A DNA stretch of 64,000 nt from Siderastrea radians. Its lineage: Eukaryota > Cnidaria > Anthozoa > Scleractinia > Rhizangiidae. Under the pieces are notes generated by a model. That model saw only the letters and a list, made by a program, of their open reading frames with translations, had not been told where the DNA came from and made no database searches. Shown one piece after another: positions 11,478 through 23,632 of the stretch; position 1 is the stretch's first letter, and the number at the start of each line of letters is the position of its first letter. The stretch spans positions 10,019,182-10,083,181 of the forward strand of contig OZ024891.1 of assembly GCA_964017195.1 (NCBI GenBank). Reading direction: 5' to 3'. The translations under genes were made by a program, and so were the position numbers.

Positions 11478-13175
11478 TCTTTTTTTTTTCTTTTTTTCGC
11501 CTAATAGTTTTTTTATTGCAAGACACGTACACGTTACATTACTTACATAACGGTATGAAACAAAACACTAAATACATTACATTACATTACAAATCCTACA
11601 CAAGAGCGCTAGTTATAGTATAACACTTGCATTACTCCACTTACAATACTCTATTCTAATTGCACTTAATGGATACGATAATAATACTTTTTTTTGTTTG
11701 CCCTACACAGTGACACATACAAACCATGCAGATGCCCAATTAATTTCCTTACAAGATTAAATAGCAATTTCCTAGCACAAAAAAATATTAAAAACTTAAT
11801 TTACCCGGCGGACTTCCATTTTTTTCCTTGTAGTAGACTACTATAAGATTACAACAGAAGCTCCCATCTTGTATAAAAATTGCGAAGCTTTCGGTTCTTA
11901 ATAGCAATTAACTTTTCAACTTCTTGTTTAGCTTCAACCTTGTGCAGAAACAATCAAAATTTCGGAAGGTACTTATTTTTTCTACTCTCCCAGATAGTTA
12001 TCTTACCAAGAATTATCAAATAATTTAATAAATCGTTCCTCTAAAGAAAGCCAATTATGATGTCTTTTAAAGACAAAGATAAATTTTCACCACTTATACC
12101 AGACCACCAGACTGTAAAACTATTCCAGAACACCTGCACAAAGGAGCAGTTAAAGAAGAGGTGGTACAAATCTTCCGTATAGGTTCCACAAAATGAGCAC
12201 TTATCTGAATCGCTTAAACCTATTTTGAATAATTTATCATTTGTAAACAAAATGAAATTCAACAATCTATATTGAAAAGACCAAACATACGTTTCGCTTG
12301 CAGCTAGATACGGAATAGAAAAAGCATCTTGTGGATTTGAGAGTTTAAAATCAGCTATCAACCTTTCAAAGCTATTCGGAGTTTTCGCTTTAGTTGATAT
12401 CATCATTGAATAGAATTGTTTGCACTTTGCCGTATACACATTAAAATCTTTAGCATTATACTCAAAATTCATAGGATCGAATTTTCCCACTGTTAGGAGA
12501 TTGGAAGAATTTTTTGAATTCATATTTATGATAGCAGACCTCAATGCTGTCCATGTAAGGAAATTAGTATTAAGACCTTTTTGTTTAAAGGACTCAAAAG
12601 AACGTACATTATCAATATTAAACTGTAAATCATTCATAAAAATAAATTATGCCCTTATCAAAGGACATTTTATAAAACACTGGTCTGTTATTTATCCTTA
12701 TGTCCTTATTTTTCCAGATAACATTTTGGGAATAATTAACATCGGAAAAGGAACTTCTAAATTCCACCCACCTGTCCACCTAAGGAGCTCTAAGTAAAAG
12801 TTACTAACGCTTAAATCAAGGTCATTGACATCATAATTGCATCTAAGAACCCCTCACCCTCTTTTTTCCATTCCTCTCAGTAACTTTTCTTTCATCTTAA
12901 TTTGGACAAAAATTTTATCGGTCAATATCGAAGTATTCATTTTCCAAAACCCTGGGCCTCGCTTGCATTCCTCAAGTTCCTGCAGGTGTAGAAGAATTGC
13001 CGAGTGATCAGTTCTAATTGCAGCAATAATATCAGCGTCTTTAATTAAGTCCTGAAGTGAGTTTGAGATAAGCCAATAGTCTAATCTACAGAAAACAAAA
13101 GGAGACTTTTGTGACCAAGTAAAGCTTTTCGTTTGAGGGTTTTTTTACACGCCAAACATCATGTAAATTAAATAT
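11478..13175 (-). mobile_element. L1/Tx1-like LINE remnant, copy 1
   Basis: Minus-strand LINE with a poly-A tail near 11478-11500 and an AATAAA signal just upstream of it. At 12041-12637 a 198-codon frame includes FNIDNVRSFESFKQKGL and CSFCGTYTEDLYHLFFNC, the zinc-binding segment at the C-terminus of L1/Tx1-type reverse transcriptases. At about 12900-13140 the same strand encodes the end of an apurinic-type endonuclease (FTWSQKSPFVFCRLDYWLIS, then TDHSAI). The whole reverse-transcriptase core between them is missing, so the copy is internally deleted and dead. Confidence 0.8.
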
Positions 13176-14406
13176 TGTTTGTAATTGTTCAATGCGATCA
13201 GTAATTTTTTTCCTTGCTACCAGTATACCGCCTTGTTTGTCAAGAAGTGGATAAAGGGCAATAAAATTATTACCCTTCTTAGCTGTCCGATCAGCCTTGC
13301 AATTGGTTTTTTGTTTTATTCAACATTGCTGATCCTGATCTACACCAAGATCCGGCTTCACCTCGCTACTGTTTGTCCAAGTGGTCCTTGCATCGAGTTA
13401 CCTGATTTGGCGTTATAACATACCATTGAATAGCTAATTGCATCGCACTACACAAAGATACGCAAACACAAACACAAAAACACATACACAAAGTACATAT
13501 TTTACGCTGGAAAACAATTTTAAATTTCAAATTTTTCTCCTCTTTCCTGAAGGATTGCAGCATTCTTCCTCTCTCCCTCAGCCGTGCCCGCTCCTAGCCG
13601 ATACACATTAACTTAAATACGTTGAAATTGAAATATATATGGCTTCTTATAAGTCTATCTTTGCCAATCTACCTACCAACAAGGTATTTAAGAGCAGCAC
13701 TCGACTTAAAAAATGAAAGCTAAGTATTTAACAATAAATAAATAAATAACGTGTGCAAACCATTATATGGAGTGAAGGTTAAGTTTGCGGCAATAATAAA
13801 CACGTTGCGAATTTCTGATACCCCGTCTTTATAGGGTAGCGTAGGGTTTGTGGGCGGGGGGGAGGGAGGGGGGAAGGCGAGTATGGAGTCGTGACCCGAC
13901 CAAGTCCAGGGACAAATGTTTATAAAATCCGCGTGCCAAGCATAGAGTGATTTCATTTAATCCGTGAAACAATATCTCACAGTGTGTAATAGTCCAAACT
14001 AAAGAAAAGAAAACAATGTAATTGGTGTCTAACAGATCTAAAAGTGTAGTACCTATTTCACAGGTTTAGTAAAATCACTCTACTTTAACATATTTAGTTT
14101 AACTCACGAAACACGTTTCTCTTCTAGCTTATATCTCCACGCGTCACGGTCTATTTTTCTCTGGGAACTTTTGAGGAGGGAGGGGGTGGGGCTTGCCGGA
14201 GCGAGGGACAGGTTTATTTAAAATCGTGTACAGATACAGTCATATCGAGTATCAGAGTTTTGGCCATCAATCACGTGACTTCTATATTTAGAAACCAACA
14301 TTTGCGAAAAACATCGGGTTGTTCCAAAAAAATTAGTATCAGACAAAACAAACTATAATAAGTAAACGTGGTGGATGATTGCCTTTAAGCAATTAAGTTG
14401 GAGGTG
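13176..14406. other. Non-coding part of the duplicated unit
   Basis: No supported exon. A G-rich tract lies at 13850-13875 (repeated at 18094-18119) and another near 14173-14190. Short open frames have no recognisable motif. Confidence 0.5.
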
Positions 14407-14480
14407 AGCGTGGCCTAGTGGTTAGGGTGCTGGACTTGTAATCTGGAGGTCCCGAGTTCAAATCCTCCTCCCTGCCACTG
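14407..14480 (+). mobile_element. tRNA-Thr-derived SINE head, copy 1
   Basis: The sequence contains a tRNA A box (TGGCCTAGTGG) and B box (GAGTTCAAATCC). The anticodon loop reads CTTGTAA, giving TGT (Thr). The anticodon and D arms fold but the acceptor and T stems pair poorly, so this is a SINE head rather than a working tRNA gene. The element continues into unrelated sequence to about 14600. Confidence 0.65.
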
Positions 14481-15276
14481 GATGAATTTGTCAGTCGGTG
14501 GTCCCGAATTTAACTCCTCCACGCTTTGTAGCGGAATGTTGATGTTCACCAGGGAGCTATTAGCCACGTGCACATGGTCTGAAATTGATAAAGGCGATAA
14601 TCTGTCAGAATGACTGTGCAATCTCGACAAAATTTTAGAATCTTGCCATTTTCTAGTCTCCTACGCAGCCGGTTTTAGATGTTTTGGGAGCGTTGCGTGA
14701 CGCCACTAAAAACGGCTGCGTACAGGAGACTGGCCATTTTCTTGTATTTTTAGAATCTTGTCAGTTGAATTTCTGTAGGAGAATGAAAATTTGAACAATA
14801 TTTCATTTATTCTTTCTTATCCTTGATATATCTAAGCTGCAGGTCTTGTTGGAAAGTCGTTGTAAGTATAAAATAATATGTTTACTTTTCAGACAACAGT
14901 CCCTCACACAAGCCCCAAGCGCAGTCGAAAATATTAAATTACAAGACTACAAGCTTATATGTATTCTAGGTATACAACTGAAAAGTTAACCGCGTTCACA
15001 AACATGTATATAAAGAAGATTTTGAAACTATTCAGCAAAAACAACGGCCGTTTCCATTTATCTAAGGTTTTCTTTGTCCGCTTAGCGAAATGTAAATTCT
15101 CCAGGGTCATAGGTCGCGCACCAAGGACCCATATGCGAAAATTGTTGATATTTTTCGACAGTCGTTAAAACAAAAGTTTTAAACTCTGCAGCAAATTCCG
15201 TCACGTCTTTTAGTGCAAAGGCGCGTGACGATAATCAACATTCATTTGTTAAGTTCAGTAGATAATGACAACATTA

Positions 15277-15389
15277 CAGTAGAATCCCGATCACGGGGTC
15301 GAACCCTCGTTTCCCTCTGTAATTTTACCCCCGATTTCTCGAAGAAATTTCCATTTCCCGTGGAGGTTCGAAAAATCGGGATTCTACTG
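15277..15389. mobile_element. pogo/Tigger-type MITE, copy 2
   Basis: Same element as 11033-11145, shifted by 4244 bp, with TA on both sides. Confidence 0.85.
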
Positions 15390-15721
15390 TATTTGCGACA
15401 ACTTTCTTGTGGTTCCATACTGCAAGTTAAGACTGAGTCCCATTTGTATGACTACGGTGATTTTATTTAATCCGTGAATCGACATCCAACAGATTAATGA
15501 GTAATAGTCCAAACTAAACAAAAGAAATCAATGGAATTAGTGTGTAATAGTATTTGAAAGTTTAGTCACTATTTCACGGGTTAAGTAAAACCAGTCTATT
15601 TTCATGAAATGGAACTGTTACATTAATTGTGTTTGCTTTAACCGACGGACAGAGATCGTGGACTGCGGCTCAGGTGACGCCTGTCACATCTTTTCTTCCT
15701 AGTTATCCAACGTTGCGAATT

Positions 15722-17419
15722 TCTTTTTTTTTTCTTTTTTTCGCCTAATAGTTTTTTTATTGCAAGACACGTACACGTTACATTACTTACATAACGGTAT
15801 GAAACAAAACACTAAATACATTACATTACATTACAAATCCTACACAAGAGCGCTAGTTATAGTATAACACTTGCATTACTCCACTTACAATACTCTATTC
15901 TAATTGCACTTAATGGATACGATAATAATACTTTTTTTTGTTTGCCCTACACAGTGACACATACAAACCATGCAGATGCCCAATTAATTTCCTTACAAGA
16001 TTAAATAGCAATTTCCTAGCACAAAAAAATATTAAAAACTTAATTTACCCGGCGGACTTCCATTTTTTTCCTTGTAGTAGACTACTATAAGATTACAACA
16101 GAAGCTCCCATCTTGTATAAAAATTGCGAAGCTTTCGGTTCTTAATAGCAATTAACTTTTCAACTTCTTGTTTAGCTTCAACCTTGTGCAGAAACAATCA
16201 AAATTTCGGAAGGTACTTATTTTTTCTACTCTCCCAGATAGTTATCTTACCAAGAATTATCAAATAATTTAATAAATCGTTCCTCTAAAGAAAGCCAATT
16301 ATGATGTCTTTTAAAGACAAAGATAAATTTTCACCACTTATACCAGACCACCAGACTGTAAAACTATTCCAGAACACCTGCACAAAGGAGCAGTTAAAGA
16401 AGAGGTGGTACAAATCTTCCGTATAGGTTCCACAAAATGAGCACTTATCTGAATCGCTTAAACCTATTTTGAATAATTTATCATTTGTAAACAAAATGAA
16501 ATTCAACAATCTATATTGAAAAGACCAAACATACGTTTCGCTTGCAGCTAGATACGGAATAGAAAAAGCATCTTGTGGATTTGAGAGTTTAAAATCAGCT
16601 ATCAACCTTTCAAAGCTATTCGGAGTTTTCGCTTTAGTTGATATCATCATTGAATAGAATTGTTTGCACTTTGCCGTATACACATTAAAATCTTTAGCAT
16701 TATACTCAAAATTCATAGGATCGAATTTTCCCACTGTTAGGAGATTGGAAGAATTTTTTGAATTCATATTTATGATAGCAGACCTCAATGCTGTCCATGT
16801 AAGGAAATTAGTATTAAGACCTTTTTGTTTAAAGGACTCAAAAGAACGTACATTATCAATATTAAACTGTAAATCATTCATAAAAATAAATTATGCCCTT
16901 ATCAAAGGACATTTTATAAAACACTGGTCTGTTATTTATCCTTATGTCCTTATTTTTCCAGATAACATTTTGGGAATAATTAACATCGGAAAAGGAACTT
17001 CTAAATTCCACCCACCTGTCCACCTAAGGAGCTCTAAGTAAAAGTTACTAACGCTTAAATCAAGGTCATTGACATCATAATTGCATCTAAGAACCCCTCA
17101 CCCTCTTTTTTCCATTCCTCTCAGTAACTTTTCTTTCATCTTAATTTGGACAAAAATTTTATCGGTCAATATCGAAGTATTCATTTTCCAAAACCCTGGG
17201 CCTCGCTTGCATTCCTCAAGTTCCTGCAGGTGTAGAAGAATTGCCGAGTGATCAGTTCTAATTGCAGCAATAATATCAGCGTCTTTAATTAAGTCCTGAA
17301 GTGAGTTTGAGATAAGCCAATAGTCTAATCTACAGAAAACAAAAGGAGACTTTTGTGACCAAGTAAAGCTTTTCGTTTGAGGGTTTTTTTACACGCCAAA
17401 CATCATGTAAATTAAATAT
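15722..17419 (-). mobile_element. L1/Tx1-like LINE remnant, copy 2
   Basis: Same remnant as 11478-13175, shifted by 4244 bp. The C-terminal zinc-binding frame lies at 16285-16881 and the endonuclease end near 17145-17385. Confidence 0.8.
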
Positions 17420-18650
17420 TGTTTGTAATTGTTCAATGCGATCAGTAATTTTTTTCCTTGCTACCAGTATACCGCCTTGTTTGTCAAGAAGTGGATAAAG
17501 GGCAATAAAATTATTACCCTTCTTAGCTGTCCGATCAGCCTTGCAATTGGTTTTTTGTTTTATTCAACATTGCTGATCCTGATCTACACCAAGATCCGGC
17601 TTCACCTCGCTACTGTTTGTCCAAGTGGTCCTTGCATCGAGTTACCTGATTTGGCGTTATAACATACCATTGAATAGCTAATTGCATCGCACTACACAAA
17701 GATACGCAAACACAAACACAAAAACACATACACAAAGTACATATTTTACGCTGGAAAACAATTTTAAATTTCAAATTTTTCTCCTCTTTCCTGAAGGATT
17801 GCAGCATTCTTCCTCTCTCCCTCAGCCGTGCCCGCTCCTAGCCGATACACATTAACTTAAATACGTTGAAATTGAAATATATATGGCTTCTTATAAGTCT
17901 ATCTTTGCCAATCTACCTACCAACAAGGTATTTAAGAGCAGCACTCGACTTAAAAAATGAAAGCTAAGTATTTAACAATAAATAAATAAATAACGTGTGC
18001 AAACCATTATATGGAGTGAAGGTTAAGTTTGCGGCAATAATAAACACGTTGCGAATTTCTGATACCCCGTCTTTATAGGGTAGCGTAGGGTTTGTGGGCG
18101 GGGGGGAGGGAGGGGGGAAGGCGAGTATGGAGTCGTGACCCGACCAAGTCCAGGGACAAATGTTTATAAAATCCGCGTGCCAAGCATAGAGTGATTTCAT
18201 TTAATCCGTGAAACAATATCTCACAGTGTGTAATAGTCCAAACTAAAGAAAAGAAAACAATGTAATTGGTGTCTAACAGATCTAAAAGTGTAGTACCTAT
18301 TTCACAGGTTTAGTAAAATCACTCTACTTTAACATATTTAGTTTAACTCACGAAACACGTTTCTCTTCTAGCTTATATCTCCACGCGTCACGGTCTATTT
18401 TTCTCTGGGAACTTTTGAGGAGGGAGGGGGTGGGGCTTGCCGGAGCGAGGGACAGGTTTATTTAAAATCGTGTACAGATACAGTCATATCGAGTATCAGA
18501 GTTTTGGCCATCAATCACGTGACTTCTATATTTAGAAACCAACATTTGCGAAAAACATCGGGTTGTTCCAAAAAAATTAGTATCAGACAAAACAAACTAT
18601 AATAAGTAAACGTGGTGGATGATTGCCTTTAAGCAATTAAGTTGGAGGTG

Positions 18651-18724
18651 AGCGTGGCCTAGTGGTTAGGGTGCTGGACTTGTAATCTGGAGGTCCCGAG
18701 TTCAAATCCTCCTCCCTGCCACTG
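18651..18724 (+). mobile_element. tRNA-Thr-derived SINE head, copy 2
   Basis: Same SINE head as 14407-14480, shifted by 4244 bp. Confidence 0.65.
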
Positions 18725-19443
18725 GATGAATTTGTCAGTCGGTGGTCCCGAATTTAACTCCTCCACGCTTTGTAGCGGAATGTTGATGTTCACCAGGGAG
18801 CTATTAGCCACGTGCACATGGTCTGAAATTGATAAAGGCGATAATCTGTCAGAATGACTGTGCAATCTCGACAAAATTTTAGAATCTTGCCATTTTCTAG
18901 TCTCCTACGCAGCCGGTTTTAGATGTTTTGGGAGCGTTGCGTGACGCCACTAAAAACGGCTGCGTACAGGAGACTGGCCATTTTCTTGTATTTTTAGAAT
19001 CTTGTCAGTTGAATTTCTGTAGGAGAATGAAAATTTGAACAATATTTCATTTATTCTTTCTTATCCTTGATATATCTAAGCTGCAGGTCTTGTTGGAAAG
19101 TCGTTGTAAGTATAAAATAATATGTTTACTTTTCAGACAACAGTCCCTCACACAAGCCCCAAGCGCAGTCGAAAATATTAAATTACAAGACTACAAGCTT
19201 ATATGTATTCTAGGTATACAACTGAAAAGTTAACCGCGTTCACAAACATGTATATAAAGAAGATTTTGAAACTATTCAGCAAAAACAACGGCCGTTTCCA
19301 TTTATCTAAGGTTTTCTTTGTCCGCTTAGCGAAATGTAAATTCTCCAGGGTCATAGGTCGCGCACCAAGGACCCATATGCGAAAATTGTTGATATTTTTC
19401 GACAGTCGTTAAAACAAAAGTTTTAAACTCTGCAGCAAATTCC

Positions 19444-21009
19444 TTCACAACCACAGAAATTGGTTTATCTGTAAACTTCTTTTTCAAAACAACACGTCCT
19501 CCCGTTGCGTTTTATCTATGCGCAAGCTAAGTAAACATGACCATGTAATTTACGGAGACGCAAAAGTAGAAAGACAAATTGGCCTACTGAAGTGTTCGAT
19601 AAACCTTCAAGGACAGTTTCGTCTAAATACATGGTACGACAAACCCAGCAATGGTCGTTGGTTGTTTGTTCTTGCACTGACTGCAAAAATATATAAGCTT
19701 GCTGGACATGACAGAACAATTAATTCGGCCGGGTGAGCAAGTGAAGCCACCGGTTGCAGAGGCCTGGGTTTTTGCCCCAAACGGGGCAAAAACCCAGGCT
19801 CTCGCTGCCAGAGCGATAAGGCCCGGGACTATTCAGAGCTAAAAATACCACAAAGTGGGACTTTCCATGACGCATGGTTTAGCTCGCAACAAAATCCAGC
19901 TGCGAGCGTTGAAAACCATCCTCAAGACCAAATTCCCTTTCACTCTGTGAGTGGCTTAAACGATGCAGTTACTAAATTGGATTTTCTAAAATTTTAATTA
20001 TCTCAATGTACGTTAGCGTCCATAGCAACTTTGGCTTCCAACGGCGAGCCAAAAAATACTCTATGAGGGTTCTCATGTTGCCAACAAACTTGAATTCCCC
20101 GCCTTCACCAACAGCAGGAAAGTCGAAACATCGTCATGTGGAAGAAGACTAATCAATAAATCATCGGATACATTCGGTTTTTGTCGTATTTTTATTAACG
20201 AGCAAATATGACATCTGTTCGGAAAGGTCGCAGAACAAGGACCTCGCCGACCAAGGACCGCATACTGTACCTTAAGTTGCAGTGAGCTTGCACATAAACA
20301 AGCTTGTCCCCAATTCTCAAATGCAGCTAATTCATGTGAGGGTAGGGTATTTTCTGCCAATCCCATAGTCCTTAGCACTGCGGGCATGGAAGTAACTTAC
20401 CTACCCCAGGAACTTTTAAAACCTTAATTTCACCAACTTAAAACCACGCGCAGCGCGAAGTTTGTCTCCAATACATATATTCCCACAGTTTTTCAAACGG
20501 CCACAATAAAACCCCTCTGAAATATAACGGTTCAAAGTTGTCAAACTCTCTCGTTCCCAATCCCCCTACACCCTACGCGAGCACTGGAGCCCAGGCGCTA
20601 CACCGCCAAACATATGAAGACTGTCATTTTGGAAACACTTCAAATATGGCCATCTTTGCGCCATGATTATCTCCAAACTACACGTCCATTTCCGCTTCAA
20701 ACACCAGTTTCGCTACGAAGAAACATTACCCATAGTTTTTCGCCGATCCGGAAGACCTCCAAGGAAAATGACAGCTGTCCAAAGATTACCGCTTGTGACG
20801 GTATGAACTGGGTTTGTTTGTTTTCCATCTCTTGATTCCATTACACAGTTCCATTTCTCCTCAACAAGCTTCCAGCTGCAAGCAGCTACGTGCTTACATC
20901 AGAACAAGCAGGTTTTCAGGTAAGAAATGGGTCTGGAAGAATGACAACGACGGACCCTGACAACACAAAAGGGGTCCAACAGAATAAGACCCTTTTTGAA
21001 AAATGGCGC

Positions 21010-21049
<40 letters not shown>

Positions 21050-23632
21050 TGGATGCGAGTCTTCCCTCATTTCTCAGAAAAAAAGGAACTTTCTGGTGCT
21101 GGCTATTCACTAGTTTTGTATGCTTCACCGGTTTCTTTCTTTTCTTTTTTATTTTAGCTATGGATGACGCAATTACAGATAAGTCACACGCTCTTTATTT
21201 CTCGGATTCTTTCGTATACACAGTGATGTTAAGCCTTTCAGCCTCAGTAGTGACAAGTATCTAATTTTTCTCCTTTAAGAGTATCATCACGTGATTAAAC
21301 AAACAGGACATGAGAATAAAGAAAATGATCATCAAAGACAAAATGCTGTTTTGTCAAATACTCCCAACTAGTAACATAACAGAACAGTAAGCAGAACATA
21401 CAAGTTGATGTTGGGGCTTAAAGGGACTTTCACCCCTGGAATCAAACCCCCTTTTGAATCTGTGGAAGAAACCCTAAAGTGAGTTACTGTACAATTGAAA
21501 GTTATGGAATACTAGTTTCCTGTGGTGTTTTTTGTTGTTGTTGTTGTTATACTGTACAAGGTGTTTCTAACGTTTTAACTTTTGAGTCTGTGTATGAAAA
21601 GCCTAAATTATAACGACTGAAATGAAAGCTCCCGAGCAGTATTTCATGTGCTCTAACAAGGTGGCTCTAGCTTTTTAGTCTGTGGATCAAACCCGACTGA
21701 CTGAAATGGTGATTATTAAAATAAAACACTACTAACCAATGCTTCCTTGATATGTTGCTGTTTGTTATTATCAAGGTGGTTCTACTTTATAAAAGTCTAT
21801 TAATAAACTCCCATAGAGTGTTTACTATAGAACAAAAAAGCAGCGAGCAGTACTTTTGTGTTGTGGTGTTTGTTTCCGAATACTTTACAAACTGATTATG
21901 ATATTGGTTACATTTAAAACTGAACCCTGGGACTTTGATGAAAAATTGAAAAGATAAAGGCATACATATAAAGAAAATCTTTCATTTTTGACACCAAGAG
22001 CAAGCTAGGCGACACTTTACCTGTACTATAAAGCAGCTGGTCATACAGTGTATCTCGATTCTTTCTCTCAAAAAAAAAAACGAAACAAGATTAATAAGAA
22101 ACTAAAACCCAGAGTAAACGTTAAAAATTTTGAATAGTTCAGAGTTTCCCCGTTTTCTAGTTTTAGACATTCCTTATCATACTGCCCTTAAACCGAAAAC
22201 AAAGATGCAGTGTTTGCCTGCCACATTTGATTTGTTGAACAAGTTAGACATAAAACGTGACTTGAAATGTTTGCTTAGCGTTGTATTGATTATCTTAGAA
22301 GAAATTATACCCCGCAATGGCTTGCAATGGTTTTGACGTTTTCTGGGTAGATATCCGACCTTCCCGTGCCAGTTTTTTGAGAGTAATGAGAGCGTAAGTC
22401 AGACTTTATAGCACTAATTGATGAGTAAAAAGCAATGCAGTGCATATTGACGTATAGTTACGGTAGACACCCTTTTTTCGCCATGCAAGTCCAGCGTTTG
22501 AGTGTCAGTGATACAATAATAAAATGAATTTTTCTTCTAAACACAGGCAGCCCAGACGCGTTGTATGTGGACTTCATTTGAAAATAGAAAAGGGTGAAAA
22601 TATAGTTAATAGCACGGAATAAATCTTTAATTCACGAAGTAAATCTTGTTTACTTCTGCTTATGTGTCCTGTTTAATTAATTTCCGGTTAATCTTGCACC
22701 GTTCTCTTACGCAATCGCTTGATAGCGTCGCTGCTTATATGAGCCGTTAAGCCTAAGGTTTGCAGAGATTTATAACGGACTACCCGGTAATAAAATAATC
22801 AGTGGGAGGCGATTATTTTTTTTGATGCAGCCGACGGTATTTCTTATTTTTTGAAGATTTTTGATGAACATTTACATTTTGTGATTGTATATCATAAAAT
22901 GAACAACAAACATTTGTGCATATAAACGCAAATAGTCAGCAAAAACATTGTATTTTTATTTTTCATTTTGTTGCTCAGGTGTTTTGCGTAGGAGGAATCG
23001 TGTGCGATTGGGTGTCGGATATACCGTGAACATTTGGACTAATGGTCCTGCATGTAAGTGATATTTCTGTCATCGCGAATAGGGAAAAAAAACATATTTC
23101 AAACATACAAAAATATGTATTCAAAAATGTAACTTTCCTCAGATACAATTTCGCTGAAATTACACTGTATTACTTGTTGCCTCAAAATGTATATCGTGTG
23201 TTAAATTCGGCTCGGCAATCTTACTATTAAGATTACTTTTCTGAGAAAGCCTGTTTGAATTTCGCGCTGATGTTCCTTTGACCAATAAAAAATTTGCGTA
23301 CTTATTCAATAAGCACTTAACGGGGGCAACATTGCAACGGTTCCCAGTGCCGCAAGCCTATTATTTTCACTTTCCATTTTAGGCGAAGCGCTACTTAAAC
23401 CTCAATGGGATTACAAATTTTAAAAACAAAGGAAAAATGAAATGAATTCTGGTAGTTGTAGTCAAATGAAACCATCGTGCAAGTGTCTTAGTGCTTAATG
23501 ATGTCTGGAATAGCATTGAAGTGAAACGGCTAAGTTTTCTGTTGGATTGCGAGTATGCTCTCTTGTAGTGTTACCAAAAATATTCACCTGATAGTTTAAT
23601 GTGAACTCATAGTTTATAAACAGCGATTACCT
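19444..23632. other. Repeat-rich non-coding region
   Basis: No supported gene. An (AT)n run lies at 21013-21042. From about 21050 to 22820 the sequence belongs to the family also seen at 61348-64000 and, in part, at 53520-54290. The 22667-22790 part is repeated in inverse orientation at about 53520-53660. The short minus-strand open stretch 20073-20387 has no recognisable motif. Around 19755-19800 a small palindrome is formed by two 'gggtttttgcccc'-type arms. Confidence 0.6.

Larger units (their letters stand above)
10962..15205. repeat. 4244-bp tandem duplication, copy 1
   Basis: The unit starts tcttttagtgcaaaggcgcg and recurs at 15206 with a constant offset of 4244 bp. All open frames in it match copy 2 residue for residue and I see no difference by eye. 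The last six bases before the junction (gtcacg, 15200-15205) are not matched at the end of copy 2. The unit holds a pogo-type MITE, an L1/Tx1 LINE remnant and a tRNA-derived SINE. Confidence 0.95.
15206..19443. repeat. 4244-bp tandem duplication, copy 2
   Basis: Second copy of the unit at 10962-15205. Similarity ends at 19443, the position matching 15199 in copy 1. Apparent identity over more than 4 kb means a very recent duplication or an assembly artefact. Confidence 0.95.

Noticed and set aside
14407..14480. Functional tRNA-Thr gene
   Set aside because: The A and B boxes and anticodon are there, but acceptor and T stems mispair and the sequence continues like a SINE. Both copies lie in a repeat-rich duplicated unit.
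20073..20387. Minus-strand 104-codon ORF as a host exon
   Set aside because: No domain and no matching splice pair. Cysteine content alone is not evidence.
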